DNA from: Nocardia higoensis NBRC 100133
Lineage (GTDB): Bacteria; Actinomycetota; Actinomycetes; Mycobacteriales; Mycobacteriaceae
Direction of reading: 5' to 3'
DNA: 64,000 bases
Assembly (NCBI RefSeq): GCF_000308595.1
Contig: NZ_BAGA01000092.1
Location: 1 to 64,000 of the forward strand
Part shown: positions 44,124 through 52,017 of the stretch, piece after piece
How positions within the stretch are numbered: the first letter of the stretch is position 1
How the letters are laid out: every line of letters starts with the position of its first letter
The notes under the pieces: model-generated
What the model saw: only the letters and a program-made list of their open reading frames with translations
Told to the model about the DNA's origin: nothing
The model's database searches: none
Program-made: the position numbers and the translations under genes

Positions 44124-46145
44124 TCATGCCACGCTGCCGCTCGACGGCCGCCTGCGCGTGGCGGATTCGGTGAACTCGCTGAAGCGCTGGTTGGTGTCGT
44201 GGATACCGCTGGCCCGCTCGGACTCGGTGAACTCCATCTGGAACGGGATGCCGGGGCGGCGATCCTCACCGATCTTGAGCAGGAATTTGCCGGTGCCCGG
44301 CGGCATCGGCCGCACCTGCCCCGGTCGCAGCGCCTCACCGGTCAGCGCTTGCGGAGCCGACCAGCCGGTCACCATGTCGGCCTCGGTGGCGGTGAACGGC
44401 ACGGTGCTGTCGAGCCGTTTGACCTCTTCGGCGGGGAGCGCGCCGAAGATCTTGGCGCGCGCACGCTCCAGGAAGCCGAGCGCCTTGGCGATCGCGGCCT
44501 CGGTGCCCAGCGACTGCAGATCCTTGATGGTGTGGCTGATCATGATCAGCGCGGTCGCGATGCTGCGTTGCAGACGGGTCAGCTCGTCGACGCGGTCGAC
44601 CATGAAGTCGCCCAGGCCGAGCACCTGCCACAGCTCGTCCATCACCACCTGGAAGTAGCGCTGCGGGCCGAGCCCGGCGTCGGCGAGTACGTGCGCGGCC
44701 TCCACCGAGGCGAACCCGTCGGCCCAGCAGGCCAGCATGACCGCGGCCTTGAGCTTCTTGTCGCCGGTGGGGATGTGCGAGACGTCGATGCAGACCGCGA
44801 CCGAGCCGGTGTCGATCGGCACCGTGGTCTGACCGTTGAAGATCGCGCCGAAGGGGCCCTGGGTGAGCGCACGCAGCGATCGGCGCAAACCCTTGATGGC
44901 GACCTGGTATTCGGCCGGATCGTCGGCGCCCGCGTCGAGCATGAGTTCCTCGCCGCCCGCCACGATCACCTCCAGCAGGTTCTCCATGATGGGCGGCTTG
45001 TCCGGGGCGTAGCCGCTGCCCGGCTGGTAGAGGATGCGCAGCGCGGTGGAGATCAGCGTCTCCTCGTAGTCGCGCACCCGCGCACCGCGTACCAGCTCGA
45101 CCAGGCCGGCGATCAGCGTGACCTGCCTGGCCCGGATGTCCTGGAGCACCTGCAATTGCAGCGCCGGGAATTCGTCGAGGCGGGGCACCACCGCGCCGAG
45201 TACGCCCGCGGCCAGCGGGTTGAGCTTGCCGTGGCCGTAACCGAGGTCGATGACCTGGCCGCCGACCAGCTCCACCATCTTGCGGTAGTCGGGTTTGACG
45301 TCGGCCAGGATCAGCGGCGTGATGCCCTGGGCGATGCCGCCGAGCACGATGCGGCGCACCAGCGAGGATTTGCCGAAACCGTTGAGGCCGAGCACGAAAA
45401 GGCTGGGTGCGGTGATGAAGCTGCCGCGCATGAACCAGTTCATCGGGTCGAAGCAGACCGGCGCGCCGGTGTGCAGGTGCGAGCCGAGCGGAGTGCCGAT
45501 CAGCGGCGCACCGGCGCCGACGGACCAGGGCCACAGACCCGCGACCTGAGCGGTGGTGGCGCGATACTCGACCGGCCTGCCGACCACGTTCGCGCGGCCG
45601 CCGCCGGGCCCGGCGTAGCCACGGTCGGTGAGCGGCGCGGTGGCGCGGTCGAATCCGTCCTCGATGGTCTGTTCGGCGCGCGCCGCGTAGTTGCGGCGGC
45701 GGATGTCGTCGGTGTGGACGCGGAAAGTCGCCCAGGCCGCGCGCAGGCCGGATCCTTCGCGGCTGACTTCTTCCAGCCGGGCCCTGGTGGCCGCGTCGAG
45801 CAGCGGCGGGCCGGACTGTTTGCGCTTGTCGGCCTTCTGCTTCGCCCGGCGCGCGGCCTTGTCGGTCGGCGCGCCCATCGCGCGATCGGCGGTGCGATCC
45901 AGGCGGTCACGGTCGCGACCACGGCTGCGATCGCGATCGCGTACCGGACGCGGCTGCTGCCCGTTCCCGTTGCGGGGCACCCGGTCGGGGCGCGGGGTCC
46001 GCTCCCGGTCGGGCCGGGTCGGGCGCGCGTCAACGCCCCGGCCGCGCTGACCGTCCTGCCTGCGCTCGGCCGGGATCCGGTCGTCGCGATCGGCGGCCGG
46101 ACGCGGGCGGCGCACCGGGCTCCCTGCCGCGGTCCTGGCCGGCAC
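44124..46145 (-). CDS. VirB4/TraC-like conjugation ATPase
   Basis: A 673-aa ATPase that powers type IV channel assembly. An Arg/Asp-rich N-terminus (RDRDRSRGRDRDRLDR) leads into a helical region. The motor domain has Walker A VLGLNGFGKSSLVRR, PLILADVKPDYRKMVELVGG, Walker B YFQVVMDELWQVLGLGDF and ALIMISHTIKDLQSL. The GTG at 46145 is the only start I can place in this frame; going upstream the frame stays open without another start codon until a stop. A second frame starting at ATG 46323 suggests the true N-terminus may be longer and interrupted by a single-base frameshift. Confidence 0.85.
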   Translation of the reverse strand: MPARTAAGSPVRRPRPAADRDDRIPAERRQDGQRGRGVDARPTRPDRERTPRPDRVPRNGNGQQPRPVRDRDRSRGRDRDRLDRTADRAMGAPTDKAARRAKQKADKRKQSGPPLLDAATRARLEEVSREGSGLRAAWATFRVHTDDIRRRNYAARAEQTIEDGFDRATAPLTDRGYAGPGGGRANVVGRPVEYRATTAQVAGLWPWSVGAGAPLIGTPLGSHLHTGAPVCFDPMNWFMRGSFITAPSLFVLGLNGFGKSSLVRRIVLGGIAQGITPLILADVKPDYRKMVELVGGQVIDLGYGHGKLNPLAAGVLGAVVPRLDEFPALQLQVLQDIRARQVTLIAGLVELVRGARVRDYEETLISTALRILYQPGSGYAPDKPPIMENLLEVIVAGGEELMLDAGADDPAEYQVAIKGLRRSLRALTQGPFGAIFNGQTTVPIDTGSVAVCIDVSHIPTGDKKLKAAVMLACWADGFASVEAAHVLADAGLGPQRYFQVVMDELWQVLGLGDFMVDRVDELTRLQRSIATALIMISHTIKDLQSLGTEAAIAKALGFLERARAKIFGALPAEEVKRLDSTVPFTATEADMVTGWSAPQALTGEALRPGQVRPMPPGTGKFLLKIGEDRRPGIPFQMEFTESERASGIHDTNQRFSEFTESATRRRPSSGSVA

Positions 46146-46323
46146 CTCGGCTCGGGTTCGGCGCGGGCCGCCGCGGACGCGCGCCCTCGTCCCTGCGGCG
46201 TGGACCGAGGTCCTCGTCGTCGTACGGCCGCGCCCACTGCCCGCGCTCGTCCGGATCCGGGCGCCGCTCGCGATACCCGGTCGTCGCGCGCTCCCTCACG
46301 GGTGGCTCGTGTTCGCGTGCCAT
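46030..46323 (-). CDS. Arg-rich reading frame, probable original N-terminus of the VirB4-like protein
   Basis: A 97-codon frame begins at ATG 46323, 8 bases after the stop of the SCO6880-family gene. It encodes a charged sequence (MAREHEPPVRERATTGY, DPDERGQWARPYDDEDL) and then overlaps the VirB4-like frame by 116 bases in another register. Codons in its first half show the GC-rich third positions expected of coding DNA. A one-base indel near 46090-46145 would fuse it to the ATPase. Either the assembly carries an indel, the gene is frameshifted, or a small separate protein is made. Confidence 0.45.
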   Translation of the reverse strand: MAREHEPPVRERATTGYRERRPDPDERGQWARPYDDEDLGPRRRDEGARPRRPAPNPSRGAGQDRGREPGAPPASGRRSRRPDPGRAQAGRSARPGR

Positions 46324-46330
46324 GGTCAGC

Positions 46331-47821
46331 TCACCCCGCCAATGCCTTCGGAATGGTCGCGTGCTCCGGCAGGATCACACCGCACCCGAGCGAGGCCGCG
46401 AAAGCCGCACCCTGGTAGCGATAGCACCGCCGGATCTTCAGCCGCGCCTGCGTGGACAGGTCACGGGTGATGGCTTCGATGCGCGGCAGATCCCCGCGCA
46501 GCGGTTCGGTGATGGTCACCAGCGCGCCGAAGCGGGTCACGCCGTGGCCCCTGGCCTGCTCCTCGCGCGCCTGCTGGGTGGCGCCCACCCGCAGCGTCGC
46601 GGCGGCCGAGACCACGCCGCGTTCGCTCTGCTGGGCGACCAGTGCGTTCTTGAAGTCGTCGTCGACGATCTCGGCGGCGTCGGCGGCCGAGTGCGGGCGG
46701 TAGACGATGGCGATGCGCTTGCGCGGGACCTCCGGGTTCGGCGCGAGCAGACGCTGCAGCACCCGCTCGTCCACCGCGCCCTCGGGGGCGGCGTCCATCT
46801 CCCAGGTGACCGAGCGGCCGCCGTCGTGGATGAAGTGGTCCCACTTCTCGTCGTGCGAGACCGGGCCGGCGTCGGCCCAATCCAGGCCGTGCCCTTCGGG
46901 TTCGGAGGCCGCGACCTCGAGGTCGGCTTGCGAGGCGGGGTCGTAGCTGCGGCGGATGAACGCGATCACCTCGTCGGCGGACATCGGCTGGGCGCGCACG
47001 CCCGCCTCGGCCAGCGCCGCGCAGATGCCGGGCAACCGCCTGCCGATCTCGACGGCTTCCTCGGCGGGGTTCTTCCGGCGCTCGGCGGTGGTGGCCTTGA
47101 AGGTGATCGCCACGCGCGGCAGCAATTGCACACGCTCCTGCGGTAATTCGGTGGCCAGTTCGTACATCACCTGCTGGGCCAGCTCGGGCGCCTCCGGCTT
47201 GGTGATCGTGGAGACCTCGGTGAGCAGGCGGTTACCGGTTTCGGGCACGGTGTCGATCACCGGCACCACGGCCACGATGTCGCTGGTCTGACCCACGGAG
47301 GCGAGGAAGGTGCCCCAGGCGGAGACCCAGCGGTCGATCACCGGCTGGTCGACGGCCTCGTGGCCCTGCGGCCAGGCGCGCAGCACCACGGTGTACTGAG
47401 CGAACTGCGGCAGATGGATCATGCCGAAGCTGTAGCCGCCCGCGTCGATGCCCTCGTAGAGCTTCGACGGCGCGAGCAGACCGGGCAGCCGGGTGACGCC
47501 GCCGGGGATGCGGGAGAAACGTCCGCCCCGGTACACGTGTTCGCCGCGACTGCGCGAGCGCATCCAGTTGAACATCATCAATCCCGTCTCGTAGCCGGAG
47601 CGGCCCCCCGTCCGCCACACCAGTGGAACCATCACCGCCACACCGATACCGCCGACGATCAGGCCCAGTGTGAATCCACCGACCATGGCACAGATCAGCG
47701 CGGTGATCACGACGACGAAGCCGATCACCGTCTCTTCCCAGCGCAGGCCGAACAGGCCCGCGCTGCGCGGCTTCTGCCACAGCCCGTAGGAGCGGCGCTC
47801 GTAGGTGTCGCTGATCGTCAT
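46331..47821 (-). CDS. SCO6880 family T4SS protein
   Basis: A 496-aa protein of the SCO6880 family. Two N-terminal membrane helices (TVIGFVVVITALICAMVGGF and LGLIVGGIGVAVMVPLVW) resemble VirB3/PrgI-type proteins. A long cytoplasmic part follows, reminiscent of the VirB4 N-terminal domain (GLLAPSKLYEGIDAGGYSFG, YTVVLRAWPQGHEAVDQP, LPRVAITFKATTAERRKNPAEEAVE). It ends before any P-loop; the ATPase motor is the next gene, so the VirB3-VirB4 function appears split between the two. ATG at 47821 overlaps the upstream stop (ATGA). Confidence 0.82.
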   Translation of the reverse strand: MTISDTYERRSYGLWQKPRSAGLFGLRWEETVIGFVVVITALICAMVGGFTLGLIVGGIGVAVMVPLVWRTGGRSGYETGLMMFNWMRSRSRGEHVYRGGRFSRIPGGVTRLPGLLAPSKLYEGIDAGGYSFGMIHLPQFAQYTVVLRAWPQGHEAVDQPVIDRWVSAWGTFLASVGQTSDIVAVVPVIDTVPETGNRLLTEVSTITKPEAPELAQQVMYELATELPQERVQLLPRVAITFKATTAERRKNPAEEAVEIGRRLPGICAALAEAGVRAQPMSADEVIAFIRRSYDPASQADLEVAASEPEGHGLDWADAGPVSHDEKWDHFIHDGGRSVTWEMDAAPEGAVDERVLQRLLAPNPEVPRKRIAIVYRPHSAADAAEIVDDDFKNALVAQQSERGVVSAAATLRVGATQQAREEQARGHGVTRFGALVTITEPLRGDLPRIEAITRDLSTQARLKIRRCYRYQGAAFAASLGCGVILPEHATIPKALAG

Positions 47822-49263
47822 CGCGGAATGGTGCTCCTCCCGAGGTCGGGCGAACGGTTCGCCCAACGATCCCCTGCCACATCACCCATCGAATCATCGG
47901 CCCGGCGCATGCCGCTCGTCGCGGCTCTGGCCGCGCCGACTCGGCCGGCGGCGGTGGCGGCTCCGGACGGTACTCCCCGCGAGCCCTGCGCGCCCGAGGC
48001 GCGCGGACCGCCGCCGCCCTGCGGATTGTTCGGACCCGGCCTGCCACCGGGACCCGCGGGTCCGCCCGGACGCGGGCCGGAGCCGCTGCCGCTGACGTAA
48101 CCGGCCGAACCCGGTGCGGCAGCGGCCTTCACGCCGACCGCCTTGGTGCCCATCGCGCCGAGCGCCGCGGCCGCGACGAGGGTGCCGCCCGCGGCGGTCA
48201 GACCCGAGCCGCCGGAGCCGACGATGGCGACCGCCGGGGTCACCAGGCGCATCAGCGCGGGCAGTACGAAGGCGACCGAGCACAGCAGCACGATGGCGAC
48301 CAACATGCGCTGAGCCTGTTCACCATCGGGCATCGTCGACGTCGACAGCCCGTCCACATGTCCGGCGGTGGTGAAGGCGATCATGTAGACGATCGCGGCC
48401 ACCGGCTTCCAGAGCATGAAGGCGATGATCCAGCCGACCAGCTTCTGGTACGACTGCTTGCCGACATTCATGCCGGACGCGGCGGCCGCCATCGGCAGCA
48501 CGCCCGCGGCGATGATGAGCAGACCCTGCCGCACGATCGCCAGCACGATCTGGGCCAGCGCGCCGAGCAGGCCGACGATCGCGATGATCAGCACCAGGCC
48601 GGGTGAGAACGCCTGCAGCGCACTGGTCTTCACCATCAGCTCGGCCATGTCCTTGGCATTGCCGTTGGTCGAGTCCTCGATGATCCACTCCGCGAAGCGA
48701 TCCGAGGCCTGGGTGCCCGCCACGATCACCGCGCCCAGCATCCAGGAGCTGAACACCACCCGGGCGAACATCCGGAACGACTCGGCCGCTTCGCTCACCG
48801 CCGCACCGCGCCTGGCCTCGGCCAGCCGGGCGCCGGTCAGGATGATCGAGGCGATCAGCAGCAATATCTGTATCTGATAGGTGTAGTCGTTGATCTTGGT
48901 GAACAGCGATCCGCCGTCACTGGCCGCCTCGTTGGGGACCTTCATCCAGAACGTCAGTGCCAGGATGATCGCCTCGCCCAGACCACTCATCAGCGAGTCG
49001 ACCACGCTGCCGAAGGTGGAGTCCCACGCCTTGTCCTTGACCGCGGAGGCGGCGTCACCGGGATGGGAGGCGGCATTGCCCGCCTTGCACACCGCCGAGG
49101 CGGCGTCGCCCAGCGAGATGCCGGGCAGGCCCACGCCGTCGAGGGTGTCGTGGATCTCGTTGCAGGTCTCGTCGAAACCGTAGGTCTGGCCGTAGGCCAC
49201 CGTGGGCGTCGCCACCATGACGGTGAAGATCACCGCCAGGATGGTCAACAGTTTGCGCACCAT
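47818..49263 (-). CDS. TrbL/VirB6-like polytopic channel protein
   Basis: A 481-aa protein with a signal-like N-terminus (MVRKLLTILAVIFTVMVATP then VAYGQ), a periplasm-like Cys-containing segment (FDETCNEIHDTL ... AVCKAGNAA), and at least five or six membrane helices (IQILLLIASIILTGARL, MLGAVIVAG, LVLIIAIVGLLGALAQIVLA, LLIIAAGVLPMAAAA, MLVAIVLLCSVAFVLPALM). The C-terminus is Gly/Pro-rich and cytosolic-looking. This is the layout of the inner-membrane channel subunit. ATG at 49263 is preceded by GAGGAG and avoids overlapping the upstream gene; an ATG at 49356 would extend it. Confidence 0.8.
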   Translation of the reverse strand: MVRKLLTILAVIFTVMVATPTVAYGQTYGFDETCNEIHDTLDGVGLPGISLGDAASAVCKAGNAASHPGDAASAVKDKAWDSTFGSVVDSLMSGLGEAIILALTFWMKVPNEAASDGGSLFTKINDYTYQIQILLLIASIILTGARLAEARRGAAVSEAAESFRMFARVVFSSWMLGAVIVAGTQASDRFAEWIIEDSTNGNAKDMAELMVKTSALQAFSPGLVLIIAIVGLLGALAQIVLAIVRQGLLIIAAGVLPMAAAASGMNVGKQSYQKLVGWIIAFMLWKPVAAIVYMIAFTTAGHVDGLSTSTMPDGEQAQRMLVAIVLLCSVAFVLPALMRLVTPAVAIVGSGGSGLTAAGGTLVAAAALGAMGTKAVGVKAAAAPGSAGYVSGSGSGPRPGGPAGPGGRPGPNNPQGGGGPRASGAQGSRGVPSGAATAAGRVGAARAATSGMRRADDSMGDVAGDRWANRSPDLGRSTIPR

Positions 49264-49340
49264 CGTGTTCGCTCCTCGGGGCTCGGCTGTTCCCGGACCT
49301 GGCTCGGCCTTCTCCGCGCGTGGCGCTGTTTTTTCTATGG

Positions 49341-50153
49341 TCACCATGTCGTCCACCCCGCAAGCGATTCGATGTATTCGGTCCGGCTGCCCTCGGCGGT
49401 GGCGGGTTTGAGCCGCCAGTCACCCGCCTCCCACACCATCACCAGGCGCAGGGCGACCCACAACTGTCTGTCGTCGACGACCTGTCCGCGCGAGGCGAAC
49501 CGGACGACGGCCAGATCGTCGGCGTAGCTCTCGACCTGGAAGGCGTCGGGAGCGACGAAATAGCGGGTGATCCGCTCGGGCTGCTGCTCGGGCAGCCGGT
49601 TCTGGTCCATGGCCCGGTCGTACTCGGCGAGTTGCTGCGCCGAGGCGCGCACCTGGCGCACGTACAGCTCGCGATCGGCCGGCCGCGCGTTGAGCCGGTA
49701 GGTGATCTGCGCGGCCGCGAGCACCGCGCCCTGCGGAGTGTGCGCGTACCCGACCGCCTGCCCTTCCTCCAGCCGGGCGGGCCCGTCGGAGGTGGAGAAC
49801 GGCACCGAGGCGCCGTAGACCCGCTGCCAGCCGCGCGGCTGGTCCAGGCCCGCCGGGCGGGCGGTCAGCCAGTCCAGATCGGACGGCTTGCGCTGCGCCG
49901 AGGGATCCTGCGGAAGAGGTTGTCCCGCAGGATTGTTCGGGACATCCACGCGACGACCGAACAGGTCGACCTCCGGGCTCGCGAAGCCCTCGCCGACAAT
50001 CGCGGCGAGCTCGGCCTGCCCGCCGCCTGCGGCGTCCTCGTCGCGGGAGATGTAGACGACCACGCCCACGATCACGATCAAGGCCAGCAGCGCGGCGGAC
50101 GCGACGGCGCCGAAGGAGACACGCTCGCGCGTGTACGGCTCCTTCTGACTCAC
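49341..50153 (-). CDS. Membrane-anchored T4SS accessory protein, VirB8/NTF2-like candidate
   Basis: A 270-aa bitopic protein with a short cytoplasmic N-terminus, one helix (GAVASAALLALIVIVGVVVYI) and an extracytoplasmic domain. The domain includes GWQRVYGASVPFSTSDGPARL, VGYAHTPQGAVLAAAQITYRL and a strand-rich end VALRLVMVWEAGDWRLKPA. The pattern W-x2-Y-x-G-x5-T-x3-GP, then GxxxTPxGAxxAA, is repeated in the next gene upstream (50150-50767), so the two are paralogues. GTG overlaps the upstream stop (GTGA). Confidence 0.68.
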   Translation of the reverse strand: MSQKEPYTRERVSFGAVASAALLALIVIVGVVVYISRDEDAAGGGQAELAAIVGEGFASPEVDLFGRRVDVPNNPAGQPLPQDPSAQRKPSDLDWLTARPAGLDQPRGWQRVYGASVPFSTSDGPARLEEGQAVGYAHTPQGAVLAAAQITYRLNARPADRELYVRQVRASAQQLAEYDRAMDQNRLPEQQPERITRYFVAPDAFQVESYADDLAVVRFASRGQVVDDRQLWVALRLVMVWEAGDWRLKPATAEGSRTEYIESLAGWTTW

Positions 50154-50767
50154 TTCGGTGCCTCCAATATCACGATATCGCCGGGTAGTGCGTCGACCGC
50201 CGCGATCGGCCGTGCGGTCGAATCCAGGTCGGGCAGCCGTAATCTCCAATCCTGCGTGGACCACTCGACCGCGATGTGGTTCACCGCGAGCGAGCCGTCC
50301 GAATACTCGGTACAGACGTCGACCAGCCCGCGCTCACCGGTGTACTCGGTGATCCGGTAGCCGCGTAATCGTGGCGCGTACTCCGGATCGGCCGGGCCGG
50401 TGATCGACACCCGCACCCGGTCCACCACCCACGCATCGCGAGCCGGACCGGGCGCCACCTCTTTCGCCACGACCGCGGGCCACTCGCCGTCCGGCGCCAC
50501 CGAGAGCCGGACCGTGTGGACGATCGCCGCGACCGCGGCGCCGGCCGGGGACTGCTCGAAACCCGTTGCCGCGCCGTCGGAGAGGACCTTCGGCCCCTGC
50601 GCGGTATGTGGCAACGCCACACCCTGATACGGCTGCCAGCGCACCTCGGTGGGCGGCGTGGAGAGATCGGGTCCCTCCTGCTCGCCGCCGTCCGCGCAGC
50701 CGACCACCGCGGTGAGCGCGACCGCGCCCACCATCACCGCCGTTCCCATGCTCCGCCCCACACTCAC
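50150..50767 (-). CDS. T4SS-associated lipoprotein, paralogue of the neighbouring VirB8-like protein
   Basis: A 205-aa lipoprotein with signal AVMVGAVALTAVVGCADGG (lipobox VVGC). The domain has VRWQPYQGVALPHTAQGPKVL, GFEQSPAGAAVAAIVHTVRL and the ending HIAVEWSTQDWRLRLPDLD, all matching the layout of the 49341-50153 protein. Both likely sit outside the membrane as part of the channel's periplasmic-side scaffold. GTG at 50767 overlaps the stop of the pilin-like gene upstream (GTGA). Confidence 0.68.
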   Translation of the reverse strand: MSVGRSMGTAVMVGAVALTAVVGCADGGEQEGPDLSTPPTEVRWQPYQGVALPHTAQGPKVLSDGAATGFEQSPAGAAVAAIVHTVRLSVAPDGEWPAVVAKEVAPGPARDAWVVDRVRVSITGPADPEYAPRLRGYRITEYTGERGLVDVCTEYSDGSLAVNHIAVEWSTQDWRLRLPDLDSTARPIAAVDALPGDIVILEAPK

Positions 50768-51036
50768 GCCGGGAGGAAGGCCAGCGCGATACTGGTGGCC
50801 CCGCTCGCGACGATCGCGCCGATGAGACTCATCATCACGCCGTGCGAGGCGTCGTTGGCCGCCAGATCGGTGCGGAAGGCGATCCACAACTTGCCCGCGG
50901 ACAGGATCATCCAGGCCAGGCACACGATGAGCACGAACCACAGCAACCAGTTCAGCAACTGCATCAGCGGTTCGAGCACCTCCGACGGCATCTGCTTGTA
51001 GGCCAGCAGATCCGTCTGCATTAGACGCGTGGTCAT
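50764..51036 (-). CDS. Small two-helix membrane protein, VirB2/pilin-like (copy 2)
   Basis: A 90-aa protein with two membrane helices (LLNWLLWFVLIVCLAWMIL and MMSLIGAIVASGATSIALAFL) joined by a short polar loop with GKLWIAFR. Size and topology match VirB2/TrbC-type pilins and the actinobacterial small T4SS membrane proteins. It is clearly related to the adjacent 98-aa protein (LxWFVLxxxxxxxIxxxGK, then GAIVASGATSI versus GGVVATSAGTI). ATG start; 16 bases after copy 1. Confidence 0.72.
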   Translation of the reverse strand: MTTRLMQTDLLAYKQMPSEVLEPLMQLLNWLLWFVLIVCLAWMILSAGKLWIAFRTDLAANDASHGVMMSLIGAIVASGATSIALAFLPA

Positions 51037-51052
51037 TCCCCGACCCTTACCC

Positions 51053-51349
51053 TTACGTACCGATGACAGCGTTCATGATGGTGCCCGCGCTCGTGGCGAC
51101 CACGCCGCCGATCATCGCGCCCGCCACCATCTTCGGCGACTCGAGGCCACCGCCGGACCAGCGCTCCCAGGCGAATTTGCCGCCCGCGTAGATGATTCCG
51201 CAGATACCCGAGAGCAGGACGAACCAGGTGAGGTACCGAACCAGCTGCAGGATCTTCTCCGATCCGGGGGGCGCCTCCGGGGTCGGGTTGCCGACCTGAG
51301 CGAGCACGGCGCCGTAGGTGTCCTGGACAGCCAAGAGGAACATGCTCAT
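51053..51349 (-). CDS. Small two-helix membrane protein, VirB2/pilin-like (copy 1)
   Basis: A 98-aa protein. An extracytoplasmic-looking N-terminus (QVGNPTPEAPPGSEKI) leads to two helices (YLTWFVLLSGICGIIYAGG and MVAGAMIGGVVATSAGTIM) separated by a polar loop KFAWERWSGGGLESPK. It is a candidate pilin or channel-lining subunit. ATG at 51349 overlaps the stop of the upstream gene (ATGA) and has AAAGGG before it; MFLLAVQ two codons later is an alternative start. Confidence 0.72.
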   Translation of the reverse strand: MSMFLLAVQDTYGAVLAQVGNPTPEAPPGSEKILQLVRYLTWFVLLSGICGIIYAGGKFAWERWSGGGLESPKMVAGAMIGGVVATSAGTIMNAVIGT

Positions 51350-52017
51350 CGGGGCCCTTTCTCGAATGGTGGATCGGATACATCGTCGTCGGCGAAATCG
51401 GTTCTGCTGTCTAGCTTCTCACGTACCGCGTCGACAATGTCAGCCCCCAGCTCACGAACCTCCACCGGCACCTCGTCCAGCGGGTCGATCTTGCGTTTGC
51501 GTTCCGGCATCGGATCGCCCGGCGTCCAGATCGGCAGTTGCTCGGGCTCGACCAGAGTCCATTCCTCGTACCAGGGCACCTGCCAGACCGGCCCGGCCAG
51601 CGAGCCGACCAGCTCCCGGTAGCGGCGGATCTCGGCGGGCATCCGGCCCGGCCGCGCGGCGACCGTGACCAACCCGATCACCTCGGAGGGGCCGCCGAAG
51701 CCGAAGTGGTGCTGGCGCAGCAGATCGTGCGCGCGGGTCAGCCCGGAGATGGTCTCGCGCGCGACGAGCACCACGAACGGCGATTCCCGGTCGAAGCCGC
51801 CCGGCCAGCGGCGGCTCGCGTCCGCGGTCGGCGCCAGCACATGCGCCAGCGTCGTCGCGCCCGCGCCACCGTGAACGCCCAGCAACCACACCAACGGCGC
51901 TCGGCCGACACCGGGCACCGGCCGGTCCCACACCGGGGCGCGGCGGGATTCGGGCGGTGCGACCACACCGGCCGGCCGCGGGTCGAGTTTGCGGCGCAGC
52001 CGCATGGCGGCGGTCAC
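51346..52017 (-). CDS. MinD-like/DUF6668-type protein with degenerate P-loop
   Basis: A 223-aa cytosolic protein. A strand-loop motif APLVWLLGVHGGAGATTLA has the shape of a MinD/ParA deviant Walker A (KGGxGKT), but both lysines are absent. Later features are SPFVVLVARETISGL, VIGLVTVAARPGRMPAEI and a Trp/Pro-rich VWQVPWYEEWTLVEPEQLP. The C-terminus is charged. GTG overlaps the stop of the second MinD-like gene, so the pair is coupled. It may be a regulatory or structural partner rather than an ATPase. Confidence 0.65.
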   Translation of the reverse strand: MTAAMRLRRKLDPRPAGVVAPPESRRAPVWDRPVPGVGRAPLVWLLGVHGGAGATTLAHVLAPTADASRRWPGGFDRESPFVVLVARETISGLTRAHDLLRQHHFGFGGPSEVIGLVTVAARPGRMPAEIRRYRELVGSLAGPVWQVPWYEEWTLVEPEQLPIWTPGDPMPERKRKIDPLDEVPVEVRELGADIVDAVREKLDSRTDFADDDVSDPPFEKGPR

